Positions 21,023-32,339 of a DNA stretch of 64,000 nucleotides are shown piece by piece. The notes beneath the pieces were generated by a model. It was not told the DNA's origin. It ran no database searches and saw only the letters and a list, made by a program, of their open reading frames with translations. Location of the stretch: positions 427,117,650 to 427,181,649 of the forward strand of contig NC_134353.1 in the NCBI RefSeq assembly GCF_048569485.1, in the 5' to 3' direction. Origin of the DNA: Anomaloglossus baeobatrachus. Lineage: Eukaryota; Chordata; Amphibia; Anura; Aromobatidae. The position numbers and the translations under genes were made by a program. Each line of letters begins with the position of its first letter. The first letter of the stretch is position 1.

Positions 21023-21632
21023 AAAGGAAATGTCGTGGTATAAGAAGAGACCCGGAGCCAATCAATCAACGGTCACCAGCAATGACGCATGAGCGTCCGC
21101 AGCAACAGAACCTCCCACTCCCGGCCGCGCCAGGAGACCAGCACCGCCCACCCAGTCACGCGGACATCACATGACCGGGAGGACGATGCCGCCCCCAAGA
21201 CACAGCCAGGGAAGTCAGGGGAACGTCACCACCGACGCGCACGCGTACAACGCTGCCACCGGTACTTAGAGCAATTCTAACTCCCATATAATACGCATAA
21301 TATATCTATGTGGTGGTAGTATTGCTGCAAGGGATTTCCACATAAAGCATGTTGACATATACCACAATGTCTATTGAATTAAACATACATTATCTTGCAC
21401 TGTAATAATAGGAATCGAATAATATCAATAAGCTGATGTCTATATGTGGCGCGTCAGACTCCCCGGCAACAGACCCCCTACTCCCCCCCGCGCCCGGAGC
21501 CCGACACCGCCCAACCGAACATGCGAAACCACATGACCAGGAGGGCGATGCCGCCCCCAGGACACAGCCAAGGGAAGCAAGGGGGGCGCCACCGAAGAAG
21601 CACACGTGCACAATACTCATTTAAATATTTAA

Positions 21633-22910
21633 CCCCTTAACGACCGCGGGCAGTAAAATTACGTCCTAAATGTCATAATGTTACTGCCCGCGGTCCTCCG
21701 GCGGCAGCATGCCGCGATCGGCACACATCTCAGCTGATTTTCACAGCTGAGATGTGTGCCTGCTAGGCACGAGCAGAATCGTTATCTGCTCGTGCCGATT
21801 AACCCCTTATATGGCGCTGTCAATATGTGACAGCGCCATTATAAGCGCGATTGCGGTAAAGTTTTACTTACCGCCCGATACCGGAAGTCACATGACGCGA
21901 TCACGTGACTTCCGATAGTTGTCATGGTAACACAGGGTCATGTGATGACTCCTGTACTACACCTGACTTGCTTTCACTTTCACTGTGCCCGGGTCACAGC
22001 AAAAGAGAAAGAGAGCGTATCTGCTGCTTACAGCCTTGTAGCTGTGATCAGCAGATACTGCAGAGCGATCGGAATGCTGATCGCAATAGCCCCCTAGGGG
22101 GACTAGTAAAATAAAAAAAAAAGTTAAAAAAAAAGTTTTAAATATTAAAAAAAACCAAAAAACCTAAAAGTTCAAATTACCCCCCATTCGCCCCATTGAA
22201 AATTAAAGGGTTAAAAAAATAAAAAATATACACACATTTGGTATCGCCGCGTTCAGAAACGCCCGATCTATCAAAATATAAAATCAATTAATCTGATCAG
22301 TATACGGTGTAGCGGCAAAAAAATTCCAAACGCCAAAACGATTTTTATTGTCGCCACAACTTTTGCGCAAAATGCAATAAGAGGCGATCAAAACGTAGCA
22401 TCTGCACAAAAATGGTACCGTTAAAAACGTCAGCTCGAGACGCAAAAAATAAGCCATCACTGAGCCATAGATCCCGAAAAATGAGAACGCTACGGGTCAC
22501 GGAATATGGCGTAAAACGTGCGCCACTTTTTTCGGACAAACTTCCGATTTTTTTTAACCCCTTATATAAATGTAAACCTATACATGTTTGGTGTCTACGA
22601 ACTCGCACTGACCTGAGGCATCACACCCACACATCCGTTTTACCATATAGTGAACACAGTGAATAAAATATCTCAAAAACCATAGTGCTATCGCACTTTT
22701 TTTGCAATTTTTCTGCATTTGGAATTTTTTTGCCGTTTTCCAGTTCACTATATGGTAAAACTCATGGTTTCATTTAAAAGTATAGCTCGTTCCGCAAAAA
22801 ATGAGCCCTCACATGACCATATTGCCTGAAAAATAAAAAAGTTACGTCTCTCAGAAAAAGAATTGCGAAAAAAAAAACGGAAAGCGAAAAATCGGCCGGT
22901 CGTGAAGGGG
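21633..22910. mobile_element. TTAA-flanked MITE, 1.28 kb (piggyBac-like ends)
   Basis: TTAA at 21629-21632 and 22911-22914. Inverted ends CCCCTTAACGACC and GGTCGTGAAGGGG. The internal half nearest the left end is full of short palindromes (for example around 21735-21765 and 21810-21840). No transposase. Copies A and C of the PLE repeat have the intact TTAA empty site at this position. TTAA targets are used by piggyBac and Kolobok; the CCC ends favour piggyBac. Confidence 0.85.
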
Positions 22911-23140
22911 TTAAACATAATTCTATCCCCTACAGTGCATAATGCAGCAAAAAGACCATCATAAACCCTGTTGTGTACGTACCACAGATGCCTACCCAAA
23001 AATTATTTTGTTTGGCACAATACCACATACCATAGAGAAATAATGGATAGACATCTAACTGTGCCAATAGTAAAAAATGGTGACAATTAACGACGCATGA
23101 GCACCCACAGCGACGGAACCCCCCCATCCCCCACCGCGTC

Positions 23141-24140
23141 TGCACTGTAGGGGATGGAATTATGTTTAAATATTTAAATGAGTATTGTGCGCGTGTGCTT
23201 CTTCGGTGGCGCCCCCCTCGCATGTTCGGTTGGGCGGTGTCGGGCTCCGGGCGCGGGGGGGGAGTAGGGGGTCTGTTGCCGGGGAGTCTGACGCGCCACA
23301 TATAGACATCAGCTTATTGATATTATTCGATTCCTATTATTACAGTGCAAGATAATGTATGTTTAATTCAATAGACATTGTGGTATATGTCAACATGCTT
23401 TATGTGGAAATCCCTTGCAGCAATACTACCACCACATAGATATATTATGCGTATTATATGGGAGTTAGAATTGCTCTAAGTACCGGTGGCAGCGTTGTAC
23501 GCGTGCGCGTCGGTGGTGACGTTCCCCTGACTTCCCTGGCTGTGTCTTGGGGGCGGCATCGTCCTCCCGGTCATGTGATGTCCGCGTGACTGGGTGGGCG
23601 GTGCTGGTCTCCTGGCGCGGCCGGGAGTGGGAGGTTCTGTTGCTGCGGACGCTCATGCGTCATCGCTGGTGACCGTTGATCGATTGGCTCCGGGTCTCTT
23701 CTTATACCACGACATTTCCTTTGTATGGCACCACCCCTGACGCAGGCATCCGCCGAAACTGACGTCCGTCGGGTGGGGGGCTCCGGTGAGTGTACTGAGG
23801 TGGTTCATGGTGTACTGTGTGTATATTATTGTTATGGGCATTATGATAGATCAGCCACCTGGATGGTGGAGGGTCTCTGTGGATTCTCTTCAGACAGTGA
23901 TATGTGATTATACCCTATGGTAGGGGAATTAATATGGAGATTGTAAACATTGTCTAATTAGTGTCCTCAGACACTCTCCGTCATCATTAGTATTATCTTT
24001 ATTATTATTGTGCATTGGTGGACACCACCGGCTGTATGCCCCTCTGTGTATGCTTATCCCCATACCTTGCACTTGCTAATTAATAAATATATATTTTCAA
24101 TTGCATTGGATGTCTGATCGCTTCCTCCTTTTGTTGTGTT
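23141..24140 (+). repeat. PLE 1 inverted terminal-repeat copy C
   Basis: Reverse complement of roughly 7590-8646. It lacks the MITE and has a deletion of about 57 bases near 23218 relative to copy A. Joined head-to-head to copy B, with nothing between. Confidence 0.85.
23725..23780 (+). ncRNA. Hammerhead-ribozyme-like motif, copy C
   Basis: CTGACGC at 23737-23743, GGC-ATCC-GCC stem II, GAAA at 23755-23758. Same deviation from the canonical core as copies A and B. Confidence 0.35.
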
Positions 24141-24154
24141 ACAAAGCAGTATGT

Positions 24155-24397
24155 GTGCTGCAGTTAGGTCCAGGAGATCATTGGCCTTCCCAATGAACTC
24201 TGATGACATCCTGACGACACCACTGCTTTAGCTTCACAGGATCATCAGAGTTCATTGGGATGCTGTCCCAGCGATATTACAGCTTCCAGGTTCTCCCCCC
24301 CACCACACACACACACACACAGTCTCTGCTGAATACTCACCTGTCTCCGGCGATGGAGATACTATCCCCGCAATGCTCCGGCTTCCATGTTTTCACT

Positions 24398-24426
<29 letters not shown>
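24155..24426. repeat. Continuation of the dispersed repeat, with two (CA)n runs
   Basis: Resumes the 7181-7465 repeat after the PLE. It contains an inverted pair, CCAATGAACTCTGATGA and TCATCAGAGTTCATTGG, and CA microsatellites near 24302-24320 and 24400-24425. Confidence 0.55.
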
Positions 24427-24428
<2 letters not shown>

Positions 24429-25588
24429 ACGCCTTGGACTGCTCAGGTAGTCACAGGGTTCTGCACAATTTTTCTCTCTCCGTGCAGGACTAAACCCCCC
24501 ATGGTTCTGGGTCCCCCTCCTGTGGTACTGCCTCCACCAGCATCCGCAAATCCTAGTTACACTTCGCACCACACCTGTCAGGCACACCAGTGGGCTGCTT
24601 AAGCTGGAATAGGGCCGCCCACCTAGGGGTCAGGCAGAGAGGTGGGAGGTGACAAGTTAGTTCAGTGGTAGCCCTCGAGCTGTGAGGCACTCGAGGAAGC
24701 TGCGAGTTGGAGCTCCCAGGGAAGGAGCAGATTAGGTCGCAGACAGTGGTCTGGACCCAGAGGAGTTAGAGACCCGGTTGCGGGAAATTGGGACTGGGTA
24801 CTTGGCTAGTCTTGGAGGATTGCCAGCAGCCGCAGTTCAATAGCCAGGCTGGGACTGAAGGCACGTCGGGGTACATGGACCCTAGGTCGGGGAGAAGCTT
24901 CAAGCAACCCGGCAATTAACCTGCGGAGAAGGAGAGGGCCTATATGGACAGTTCCCATGAAGCTCAGAGATCGGGGGCACTAGCGTAACGAGGGGGATAG
25001 GGCTTTTCAAGCAAAGCAGCCCACTGAAATCCCAAGCGTGAGCTCCTGAGAGCAAGCTCCTCTGCTACGCTTAGCAGGGAGCGGGGCCCGGAAAGCTCCA
25101 AGCTGACGGGCCAACTGAACACTCTAAAATACAGTGCCAGGAGGCAGGCCACAGACCACCAGGCAGTGCTACAGGGGCCGGGACCCAGACGAGCTCCCCC
25201 AAGAGGGCAGCGGCACCCAGAGACTTGGTTTCCCATGTTGTCAGCGTCTGCTTTCTTGCTGAGTGAGTACCTGATTAACCCCTGCAGCCAGCGAGCCTGC
25301 GCTCCCCCCTGCACTGTCTCAAACCATTCAGAGTCCCGGGGCCTATCCCTAGCCGTGGAGGTTAACGTCATCTAGCTGCCCCACTCCATCAGCCTGGGTA
25401 CTCCCAACGGCAGCGGCGGTACTCCCTATTACCGCATACCACGAGTGGCGTCACGAACAATATATCTCCTCTGTAAATACCCCCTTCTTCATTCGGGTGT
25501 GACCCTTTAGCCCCCGGGTCCGGAGACCCTCGAGCCACGAGCAGTGACATCCGGATCCGAGCGGTTCGACTGCTGCTGGGGCGTTACA
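24427..25588 (+). mobile_element. Solo LTR-like fossil, plus orientation
   Basis: Begins TGACGCC within a CA microsatellite and ends GGGGCGTTACA, with TG...CA ends, a length of 1.16 kb and inverted terminal bases. Same family as 1197-2336 (minus) and 1-1055 (plus). No coding body adjoins either side, which fits a solo LTR. Moderately old. Confidence 0.65.
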
Positions 25589-26072
25589 CACACACGTATA
25601 CACTGAGCACATATACACCCTCATGTATACACACATAGCAGACACACATGGATACACCGAGCACATACACACACATTGCGCACATGCATGTCTACACACA
25701 CACACACACACTGCTGTATACTCACCTTTCCCCAGCCATGTGGTCCCCGTCACTGAAGACCACAGCGCTGCTCCGGCTTCCACCTCCTCAGTGGAGTGAA
25801 TAATCAATGAATATAATGAGCGGGGGTCAGAAGCGGGAGGCAGCAGAGCAGAAGAAAACAGCACTGGATACAGGTAAATATAGAAAATCTTTATTGCAAA
25901 GACCTGTGTTTTCTCCGGTATGTGTCACACTAATGTCATACGGTTCACATCAGTGTGCAATCTGTGTGACACCAGTGCTGCCGGATAAAAAACGGATATG
26001 TCTCCGTGTAGGGTCATGAGAGGTCACACGGTCCATGTGAAAACACGGCCGTGGTGGTACCAGTATAGAATA
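25589..26072. repeat. (CA)-rich microsatellite and dispersed repeat
   Basis: Scattered ACAC runs up to 25710, then a repeat related (inverted) to 7181-7465. The repeat seems to continue at 34086 beyond the DIRS-like element, with similar CGGATGT/ACACGG phrases. Confidence 0.5.
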
Positions 26073-26359
26073 ATCTTAATTACTTACCTGTAATGGGATT
26101 TTCAGAAGCCCATGACAGCACCACCTGAGAGGTTCCGCCCACATCAGGACAGGAAACCCACTGAAATAAAAAAAGGCGGTACCTCTCTTCCGCATCAGTA
26201 GGTTTACAGAGCCAGAGAGGAACGCCCAGAAAAAGGTTAATTGTACCACCACCAAAAGAAAAGAAATACACCATTAACACTAACACTCCCCGAAGGGTGC
26301 CCACAACCAGTGAATAGGGGGGGAACTAAGGGTGCTTTCATGGGCTTCTGAAAGTCCCA

Positions 26360-27366
26360 TTACTGGTAAGTAATTAAGATTTTTCCCTTCCGCCCATGAC
26401 AGCACCACCTGAGAGATTTATAGAGAACTACCACCTTAGGGAGGGACCATCGCTTGTAATACCCATCTCCCAAAGGATAGGTCAGTTGTGGAAGATAAGT
26501 CCAGTCTATAGTGGCAAAAGAAGGTAGAAGGAGACGACCAAGTAGCCGCCCAGCAGATCTGATCAATAGAGGCATCTGCCCTTTCTGCCCAAGATGTGGA
26601 TAGTGGAGCGTGCCTTAATGCCCTAAGGAGCTGTAGCGCCCCTAGCTGAGTATGCCTTAGTGATAGTGTCCCTGATCAATCTGGCCAAGATAGCTTTAGT
26701 AGCCCCACTACCCCTAGATTTCACTTGAAACGTGAAAAACAAGGCCTGAGACTTTCTCTATTGCTTTGTTCTATCTAGGTATGTGAGAAGGGCCCTCCTG
26801 ACATCTAACATGTGTAGCTTAGCCTCTTTCTCGTTATGAGGGGGATCACAAAAGGAAAGAAGCACAAGTTTTTGTGAGTGATGAAAGGTTTTAACCACCT
26901 TGGGAAGATAGAAGGGATCCGTCCTCAACACTACTCTATCGTCCATGACTTGGGCGTAAGGCTATACTATGGACAATGCCTGGAGATCACCCACCCGTCT
27001 GGCAGAGGTAAGTGCGACAAGAAGTAAAACCTTAAGGGACAACAACGTAAGTGGAATATCCCCCAAGGGTTCAAATGGCGGCTTTGTAAGGGCGTCTAAC
27101 ACCAGATTGAGGTCCCACAGGGGAATCCCAGGAGTATGAACCGGCACGGACCTAGACTGAGATCTAATAAACCGGCTAACCCACACATTCTGTGCGAGAC
27201 CACAATTAAATAGTGCACCCAAGGCTGAGACCTGTACCTTAAGTGTGCTGGTCGAGAGCCCTAACTCCGACCCCCTTTGGAGAAATTCCAATATGGCCGA
27301 GATGGGTGGGGGGGCCATCTGCCCGAACCCCTGACTGAAGGAGAAAACGCTTCCAGACCCTCCCAT
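26360..27366 (-). pseudogene. DIRS-like tyrosine recombinase region (fossil)
   Basis: This 3'-side coding part has phrases typical of DIRS recombinases (LLRSRKPVTTAIYGRVWKRF nearby, LVALTSARRVGDLQAL, RRALLTYLDRT). It is broken into several frames. The enzyme class integrates circular DIRS DNA without target duplications. Confidence 0.7.
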
Positions 27367-27808
27367 AAATGGCCGTGGTGACCGGCTTCCTACTCCTAAG
27401 AAGGGTATCTACCAAACCCGGTGAAAAACCTCGTTTGGCTAATAGTTGCCATTCAAATGCCATGCCGCCAAATGGAGAGCTGGATTGTGGGGTTGATGAA
27501 CTAGTCCCTGGGTGAGGAGATGTTGGTCGTCTGGGAGAATCCAAGGATCTTCTAGAGACATTCTCCGAAGCCAGTAAAATCATGCTCTTTTCGTCCGGAA
27601 GGGGGCAATGAGAAGGATATTGGCTCGGTCTTCCCTTATTTTCCTGAGTACCGAAGGCAGCAGTATCAGGGGAGGAAATGCATAAAGGAGACCCGTCGAC
27701 CAGGAGATCTGGAGGGCATCGATTGCAAATGCACGGTCTCTAGGGTTGAGGGAGCAGAACCTGTCTACCTTCCGATTCGCTTTGGTTGCAAACAGGTCCA
27801 GCACAGGT
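27239..27808 (-). pseudogene. DIRS-like RNase H end / methyltransferase-like region (fossil)
   Basis: Contains LDLFATKANRKVDRFCSLNP, a phrase typical of the region following RNase H in DIRS elements. It continues on the far side of PLE 2. Broken fossil. Confidence 0.6.
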
Positions 27809-27968
27809 ACACCCCAAAGAAGTAAATGGTAGAAATTTCAGCTCACCCATATGCAGTCTTCAAGGCGAAGGTGGATGCCCGCAGTCCCCGGACAGGCCGG
27901 TCCGTAATTCAGAATAGATGTAGAAAAGAAGCGTATGGGACTCAGCACCAATGCAGTAATAATAAAAC

Positions 27969-29115
27969 TTGGAACTTTATTCGGAATTTTTGTTGGAAGA
28001 TACCAACACCTATATACCACTTACTTGTGATCCCACCAAAGTCTTTTCTGAAAAATTAAATGACATCTTAGATCGGGGGTTAGTTTTAGGTATTTTTGAC
28101 CAACGAACATATGATTATTTAACGAATGAAGTTCCCGTGTGTCCCATTTTCCAGGGACTTCCAAAAATACATAAGGGCCTCTTTCCTCCACCGCTGCGCC
28201 CAATTGTGGCCAGCATAAATTCTTTTACCAGTCGAGTCTCGAACTGGCTGGATAACATCTTGCAGCACCTTGTCAAATGATCCGCTGGTTATATTAAAGA
28301 CACCAAACATTTACTGCAAGCCCTTCCTGATCTCACCTGGACTAATTACATGTTTTGGGTCACAAGTTATGTCACATCTTTATACTCTTGCATTCCCCAT
28401 GATTTAGCTCTTAAATCTCTTTCTTATCATTTATCCCAGCTAACTAACCTTAGTGACATATTCAAAGAATATGTCATTTTGATATGTGAATTTCTTTTGA
28501 AACATAATTTTTTTTAGTTTGAATCAACGATTTTATTTGCAGGTGAATGGCTGTCCAATGGGTGCGAGTTTTTCTTGTGTTTTAGCCAATTTATATATGG
28601 TCTCATGGGAGGGCGTCTACATACATACGTCCAACAATCCATTCTTGGGCCAAATATTTTGGTACGCTAGATATATAGATGATTTGATAATGATCTGGAA
28701 ACGCAAGGAAAACTCGCCCAAGGATTTACCTTATAATTTTCTCTCATATTTGAACTCCAACAATATGAATTTAAGTTTTACAGTTATCTTTTCTGAAGAC
28801 TCCACCCCTTTTCTTGATGTGTACCTCACTGGTGACCCTAAAACAGGTCTTATCAACACCTCTCTGTATAGAAAACCGCTTGGTGGGAACACTATCTTAC
28901 ATGCAAACAGTAATCATATCAAACACACCATCAATAATTTACCTTTGGGCGAATTTCTCAGAGCCCGTCGCCTCTGCTCCACGGACGTTGCTTACCTCGC
29001 TGAGACTGAGACTATGCGAACACGTCTGCGGCGCAGAGGCTATAGTGACAAGGTCCTTAATCGTGCTTTGAATATTGCTGGCAAAAAAACACGTGGTGAT
29101 CTCCTTCTCAATTGA
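27969..29115 (+). pseudogene. PLE 2 reverse transcriptase, broken
   Basis: PLE motifs are seen in two main pieces. 27969-28280 has GLPKIHKGLFPPPLRPIVASI. 28519-29115 has QVNGCPMGASFSCVLANLYM, the catalytic RYIDDLIMIW, TSLYRKPLGGNTILH and GEFLRARRLCS. The N-terminal part is missing, which fits 5' truncation at insertion. A stop at 28278-28280 and further frame damage between the pieces make it inactive. Confidence 0.82.
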
Positions 29116-29166
29116 AGCACATCTATTAAACAAGTCCGTTCTATCACCTTTTCCACTCCTTATAGT

Positions 29167-29826
29167 GTGGACTTTCCAAAAATAAAAGAGGTTTTTTTGC
29201 GTTACATCCCCCTCTTGCGTCAGGATCCTGATCTCGCTCAAATATTATCTGGTGGTATTAATGTGGTAGCCAGAAAGGCAAGGACCATAGGTAACATCGT
29301 ATCCCCCAGTTTGTTTATATCAAAGACCAAAAATGAAACTTGGTTAAGCACAAAAGGTTCTCATAAATGTGCTCTACCTCGATGTGGCCTCTGTAAATTT
29401 ATGAAAAAAACACTTTCCATTTCTGTTGGAGACGGTTCTTACAATATTTCAAGTTTCATAAATTGTTCCACCACACACGTCATCTACCAAGCGTCCTGTG
29501 GAGCATGTTCCAAGAATTATGTCGGATGTACTTCCAGGCCCTTAAAAAGAAGAATATCTGAACACACTAATATCCATCTGTTTCATCCCCCTCAGATCCT
29601 CCAAGATATAAGAGATCTATATCTGGTCTTACCAGACATTATCTGGATTTCCATAATGGAGACTTCACCATGATGAACGTTGTTGGTATTGAGCGAGTGA
29701 ACAGGCCACCTAGGGGAGGGGACTGGTTTCAAGAACTCTTGTACACTGAGGCAAAGTGGATTTTGCGTTTGGACACCAGACACCCTAAAGGACTCAATTA
29801 TCGGTCTGATTTACGATACATTGTAT
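29167..29826 (+). pseudogene. PLE 2 GIY-YIG endonuclease region, broken
   Basis: 29167-29673 has the cysteine cluster CALPRCGLCKF and the nuclease core HVIYQASCGACSKNYVGCTSRPLKRRISEH. The remainder (EAKWILRLDT...GLNYRSDLRYIV) lies in another frame up to 29826. No second functional copy is nearby. Confidence 0.8.
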
Positions 29827-29837
29827 GACTTTCATGT

Positions 29838-30175
29838 GTTTTACATGGTGTTTTGTTTTTTTTTTTTTTATATATATGCTGCTAAACTTGATGGCATTGG
29901 GTGTTAAGCATATATACATTTATTCTGAAATATAATTGAATCATAAGTATCAAACTGATGTACCTATGTTTTTAACCCAACATTGTCACATTCACCCACA
30001 TCGGGTTTTTTTTTGTTTGTTTTTTTATTTTTTATATATGCTGCTAAATTTGATGGCATTGGGTGTTAAACATATATATATATTTATCATGAAATATAAT
30101 TGAATCATAAGCATTATAAACAAACTGATGTGTCTATGTTTTCAACCCAATATTTTCACATTTACTCACATTGTT
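29838..30175 (+). repeat. Tandem duplication, ~170 bp, in PLE 2 3' UTR
   Basis: Both halves contain a T run, 'TATATGCTGCTAAA', 'TTGATGGCATTGGGTGTTAA' and 'GAAATATAATTGAATCATAA', followed by 'CTATGTTTT.AACCCAA'. Confidence 0.85.
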
Positions 30176-30682
30176 TCTGTATCACTTAAATGTGGAATAT
30201 ACAATTTCTAAAATATAATAATATAAATATACTTGTGATATATATGCACGTGTGTGTGTACATATATATACACACACCCCTTTCGTGGTTATATTCACGT
30301 ATCATTTATTATTACATATTTTGCTATATACGGTGCCTAAAGGGTTAATTTATTCTGTCTCCTATACCATTTTCTTCCTTCTTTCATTTGCATTTTCTCA
30401 GGTGAACTCCCTTCCTGTTTGCTTGCCTCTCCTCTTTTCCATACTTGTAGTGCTACATATACCTTTTGCCTCTCACATACCATGGATTATGACTAAGGAC
30501 TGGTTTTAATTTCCCCTTGTTTGTCCGAAATGCGTAAAGCCGCTTGGCAAATCGCATGGCGATTTTTTGGATGACCTGTGTACTTTTCTTTTAAAAAATT
30601 CAGAATAAAGTTCCAAGTTTTATTATTACTGCATTGGTGCTGAGTCCCATACGCTTCTTTTCTACATCACACCCCAAAGAAG

Positions 30683-31860
30683 CGTGATCTGGTGAAAGAC
30701 TTCTGGGTTCAGAGACCATTCCCCCTGGCTGAGACAGTGTCTGTTGAGAAAGTCTGTTTCCTTGTTGTCTGCTCCCCTGATATAAAGGGCTGTTAAGAAG
30801 GAGAGATATTGTTCGGCCAGCTGAAAAATCCAATGGGACAGTGTCAGAAGCGTCTGGGACCTGGTGCCTCCCTGATAATTGATATACACCACTGTCACCT
30901 TGTTGTCGGAAAAGATCCATACATGGTGTCCCTGTAAGGATGGTAAGAACCCTTCCTGTGCTTTTAGTACTGCCATATGTTTTCAGTAGTTGGAGGACTG
31001 GGTGATTATCTGATCGTCCCAGGGCCCCTGGAGCACCTGTTGCCATAGAAGGGCCCCCATCTCCAACGACTGGCATCTGTGACTGTGTCTGTGACATGGG
31101 AGAGCCAAGGAACCCCTGTCTTCAGATGAGAAGTGTCCTGCCACCAGCCGAGGGAGTGCAAAGTGTCTTCTTGTCGCAAGGTCATGCATGGGTGACTCCT
31201 TACTGAAGAGATTAAAGACATTATTCTGGTGATTTTCTCTTCGGGTAGGTGGCACAACTGACTGGTTGAATCTAGGATCAGACCTAGGAAGACTTGACAC
31301 TGGAGAGGTTGAAGTCTGGACTTCTCCCAATTCACAATCTATCCCAGGCTCTCTAGGATTGAGATGACCCTGGACAACTGATCTACACAATGCTTCTCTG
31401 ACTGACCCACTATAAGGAAGTCGTCGAGGTACGGGATGATTAAATCGTCCTTTTCCCTGACATGCACCATGACCTCTGCGATCACTTTGTTGAAGATTCT
31501 CAGGGCCATAGAAACCATGATTAGCAGCGCTGTGAACTGGAAGATTATCAATTTTCCTGACAGGGGCAGTGCGAAACTTAGGAACTGCCGGTGAGTCAGT
31601 TAAATAGGGATGTGGTAATAGGCATCCTTTAAGTCAAAAACTACCATAAAACAATCTGGATATAAGAGCCGGATAGTCGACTTCATGGTCTCCATTTTGT
31701 AGGCTCGCTGAACCAGATGGCAATTCAGCTTCTTTAAGTTTATGATTGTGCGGAAGGAGGAATCTGGTTTCTTAACAAGGAATAAAGGGGAGTAAAACCC
31801 CTCCCCCTCCTGTCCCTTGGGGACTTCTTGAATGACCTTTTTTGAGAGAAGGGTCATCAC
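30683..31860 (-). pseudogene. DIRS-like reverse transcriptase / RNase H (fossil)
   Basis: Recognisable DIRS-type parts: FYSPLFLVKKPDSSFRTI and VFDLKDAYYHIPI, a YLDD catalytic box (PYLDDFLIVG) and an RNase H stretch (VWIFSDNKVTVVYINYQGG, RGADNKETDFLNR). It is broken into several frames and its end is displaced across PLE 2. Confidence 0.8.
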
Positions 31861-32339
31861 TTGTTTCCAAAGCTTGCTGCCGCACTGCTGACCATAAAGA
31901 TGTTATAATTAGAGACCCCCGAGGGGGCGAATTGAACTCCAACTTTAAACCTTCCGCCACTATCGGAAGGAGCCATTTGTTGGTTGAAATTGTCTTCCAG
32001 GCCTTGAGGAAATGGGACAGCCTGCCCCCCATCTGATGCCTGGCATCATTGCACTGGCTTGCTCTTATTATCGGAGTGTTTGCCAAAGAGAAACTCTGAG
32101 GTACCCTTTCTACGGTCTTTCCATTGGTCCTGTGGCTTATGGGGCTTCCTAGTGAAAATCTGACGTCTCCGAAAGGGCCAGCTTCAAGAGGATGCCACAG
32201 GGAAGACTGGAAACCCTTTCTTCTTGTCCAACGCCTTAGTAAGGAGGTCATCTAGGCTGGATAAAAAGAGGTATGTACCCTCACATGGCATAATACACAG
32301 CCGTCCTTTGGACTTGACATCCCCCTTCCAATTCTTCAG

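Larger units (their letters stand above)
20529..23140 (-). repeat. PLE 1 terminal repeat, upstream copy B (interrupted by a MITE)
   Basis: Matches copy A (7523 to about 8839) with about 1% difference by eye. Split by the MITE at 21633-22910. Its outer end stops abruptly at 23140, where the inverted copy begins. Confidence 0.85.
7480..24140 (-). mobile_element. Composite Penelope-like element (PLE 1) with three nested insertions
   Basis: The unit is flanked by a perfect 14 bp duplication, ACAAAGCAGTATGT, at 7466-7479 and 24141-24154. On the minus strand the order is: inverted terminal-repeat copy (24140-23141), truncated terminal repeat (23140-20529), N-terminal ORF, reverse transcriptase, GIY-YIG endonuclease, 3' UTR, second terminal repeat, and a short extension (7480-7526) that repeats the start of the first ORF. 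PLEs are known for LTR-like direct repeats (pLTRs), for such a short extension beyond them and for inverted tails. A LINE, a solo PLE tail and a TTAA MITE inserted later and make up about 9.3 kb of the length. The two direct terminal repeats differ by roughly a dozen bases over about 1.1 kb, so the element is young. Confidence 0.88.
27823..30668 (+). mobile_element. Penelope-like element 2, nested in the DIRS-like element
   Basis: Flanked by a perfect 14 bp duplication, ACACCCCAAAGAAG, at 27809-27822 and 30669-30682. The body encodes a 5'-truncated reverse transcriptase and a GIY-YIG domain. The last ~68 bases (30601-30668) occur inverted near the 5' end (27915-27984), so it shares the inverted-tail architecture of PLE 1 although its proteins are only distantly related. 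The 3' UTR has a ~170 bp tandem duplication. Confidence 0.87.

Noticed and set aside
22345-22608. 87-codon frame on the minus strand
   Set aside because: It lies inside the TTAA MITE (21633-22910), which has no transposase; the frame has no recognisable domain.
30498-30550. Possible hammerhead near the PLE 2 3' end
   Set aside because: GAAA is present in 'GTCCGAAATGCG', but no CUGANGA-like segment lies at the right distance.
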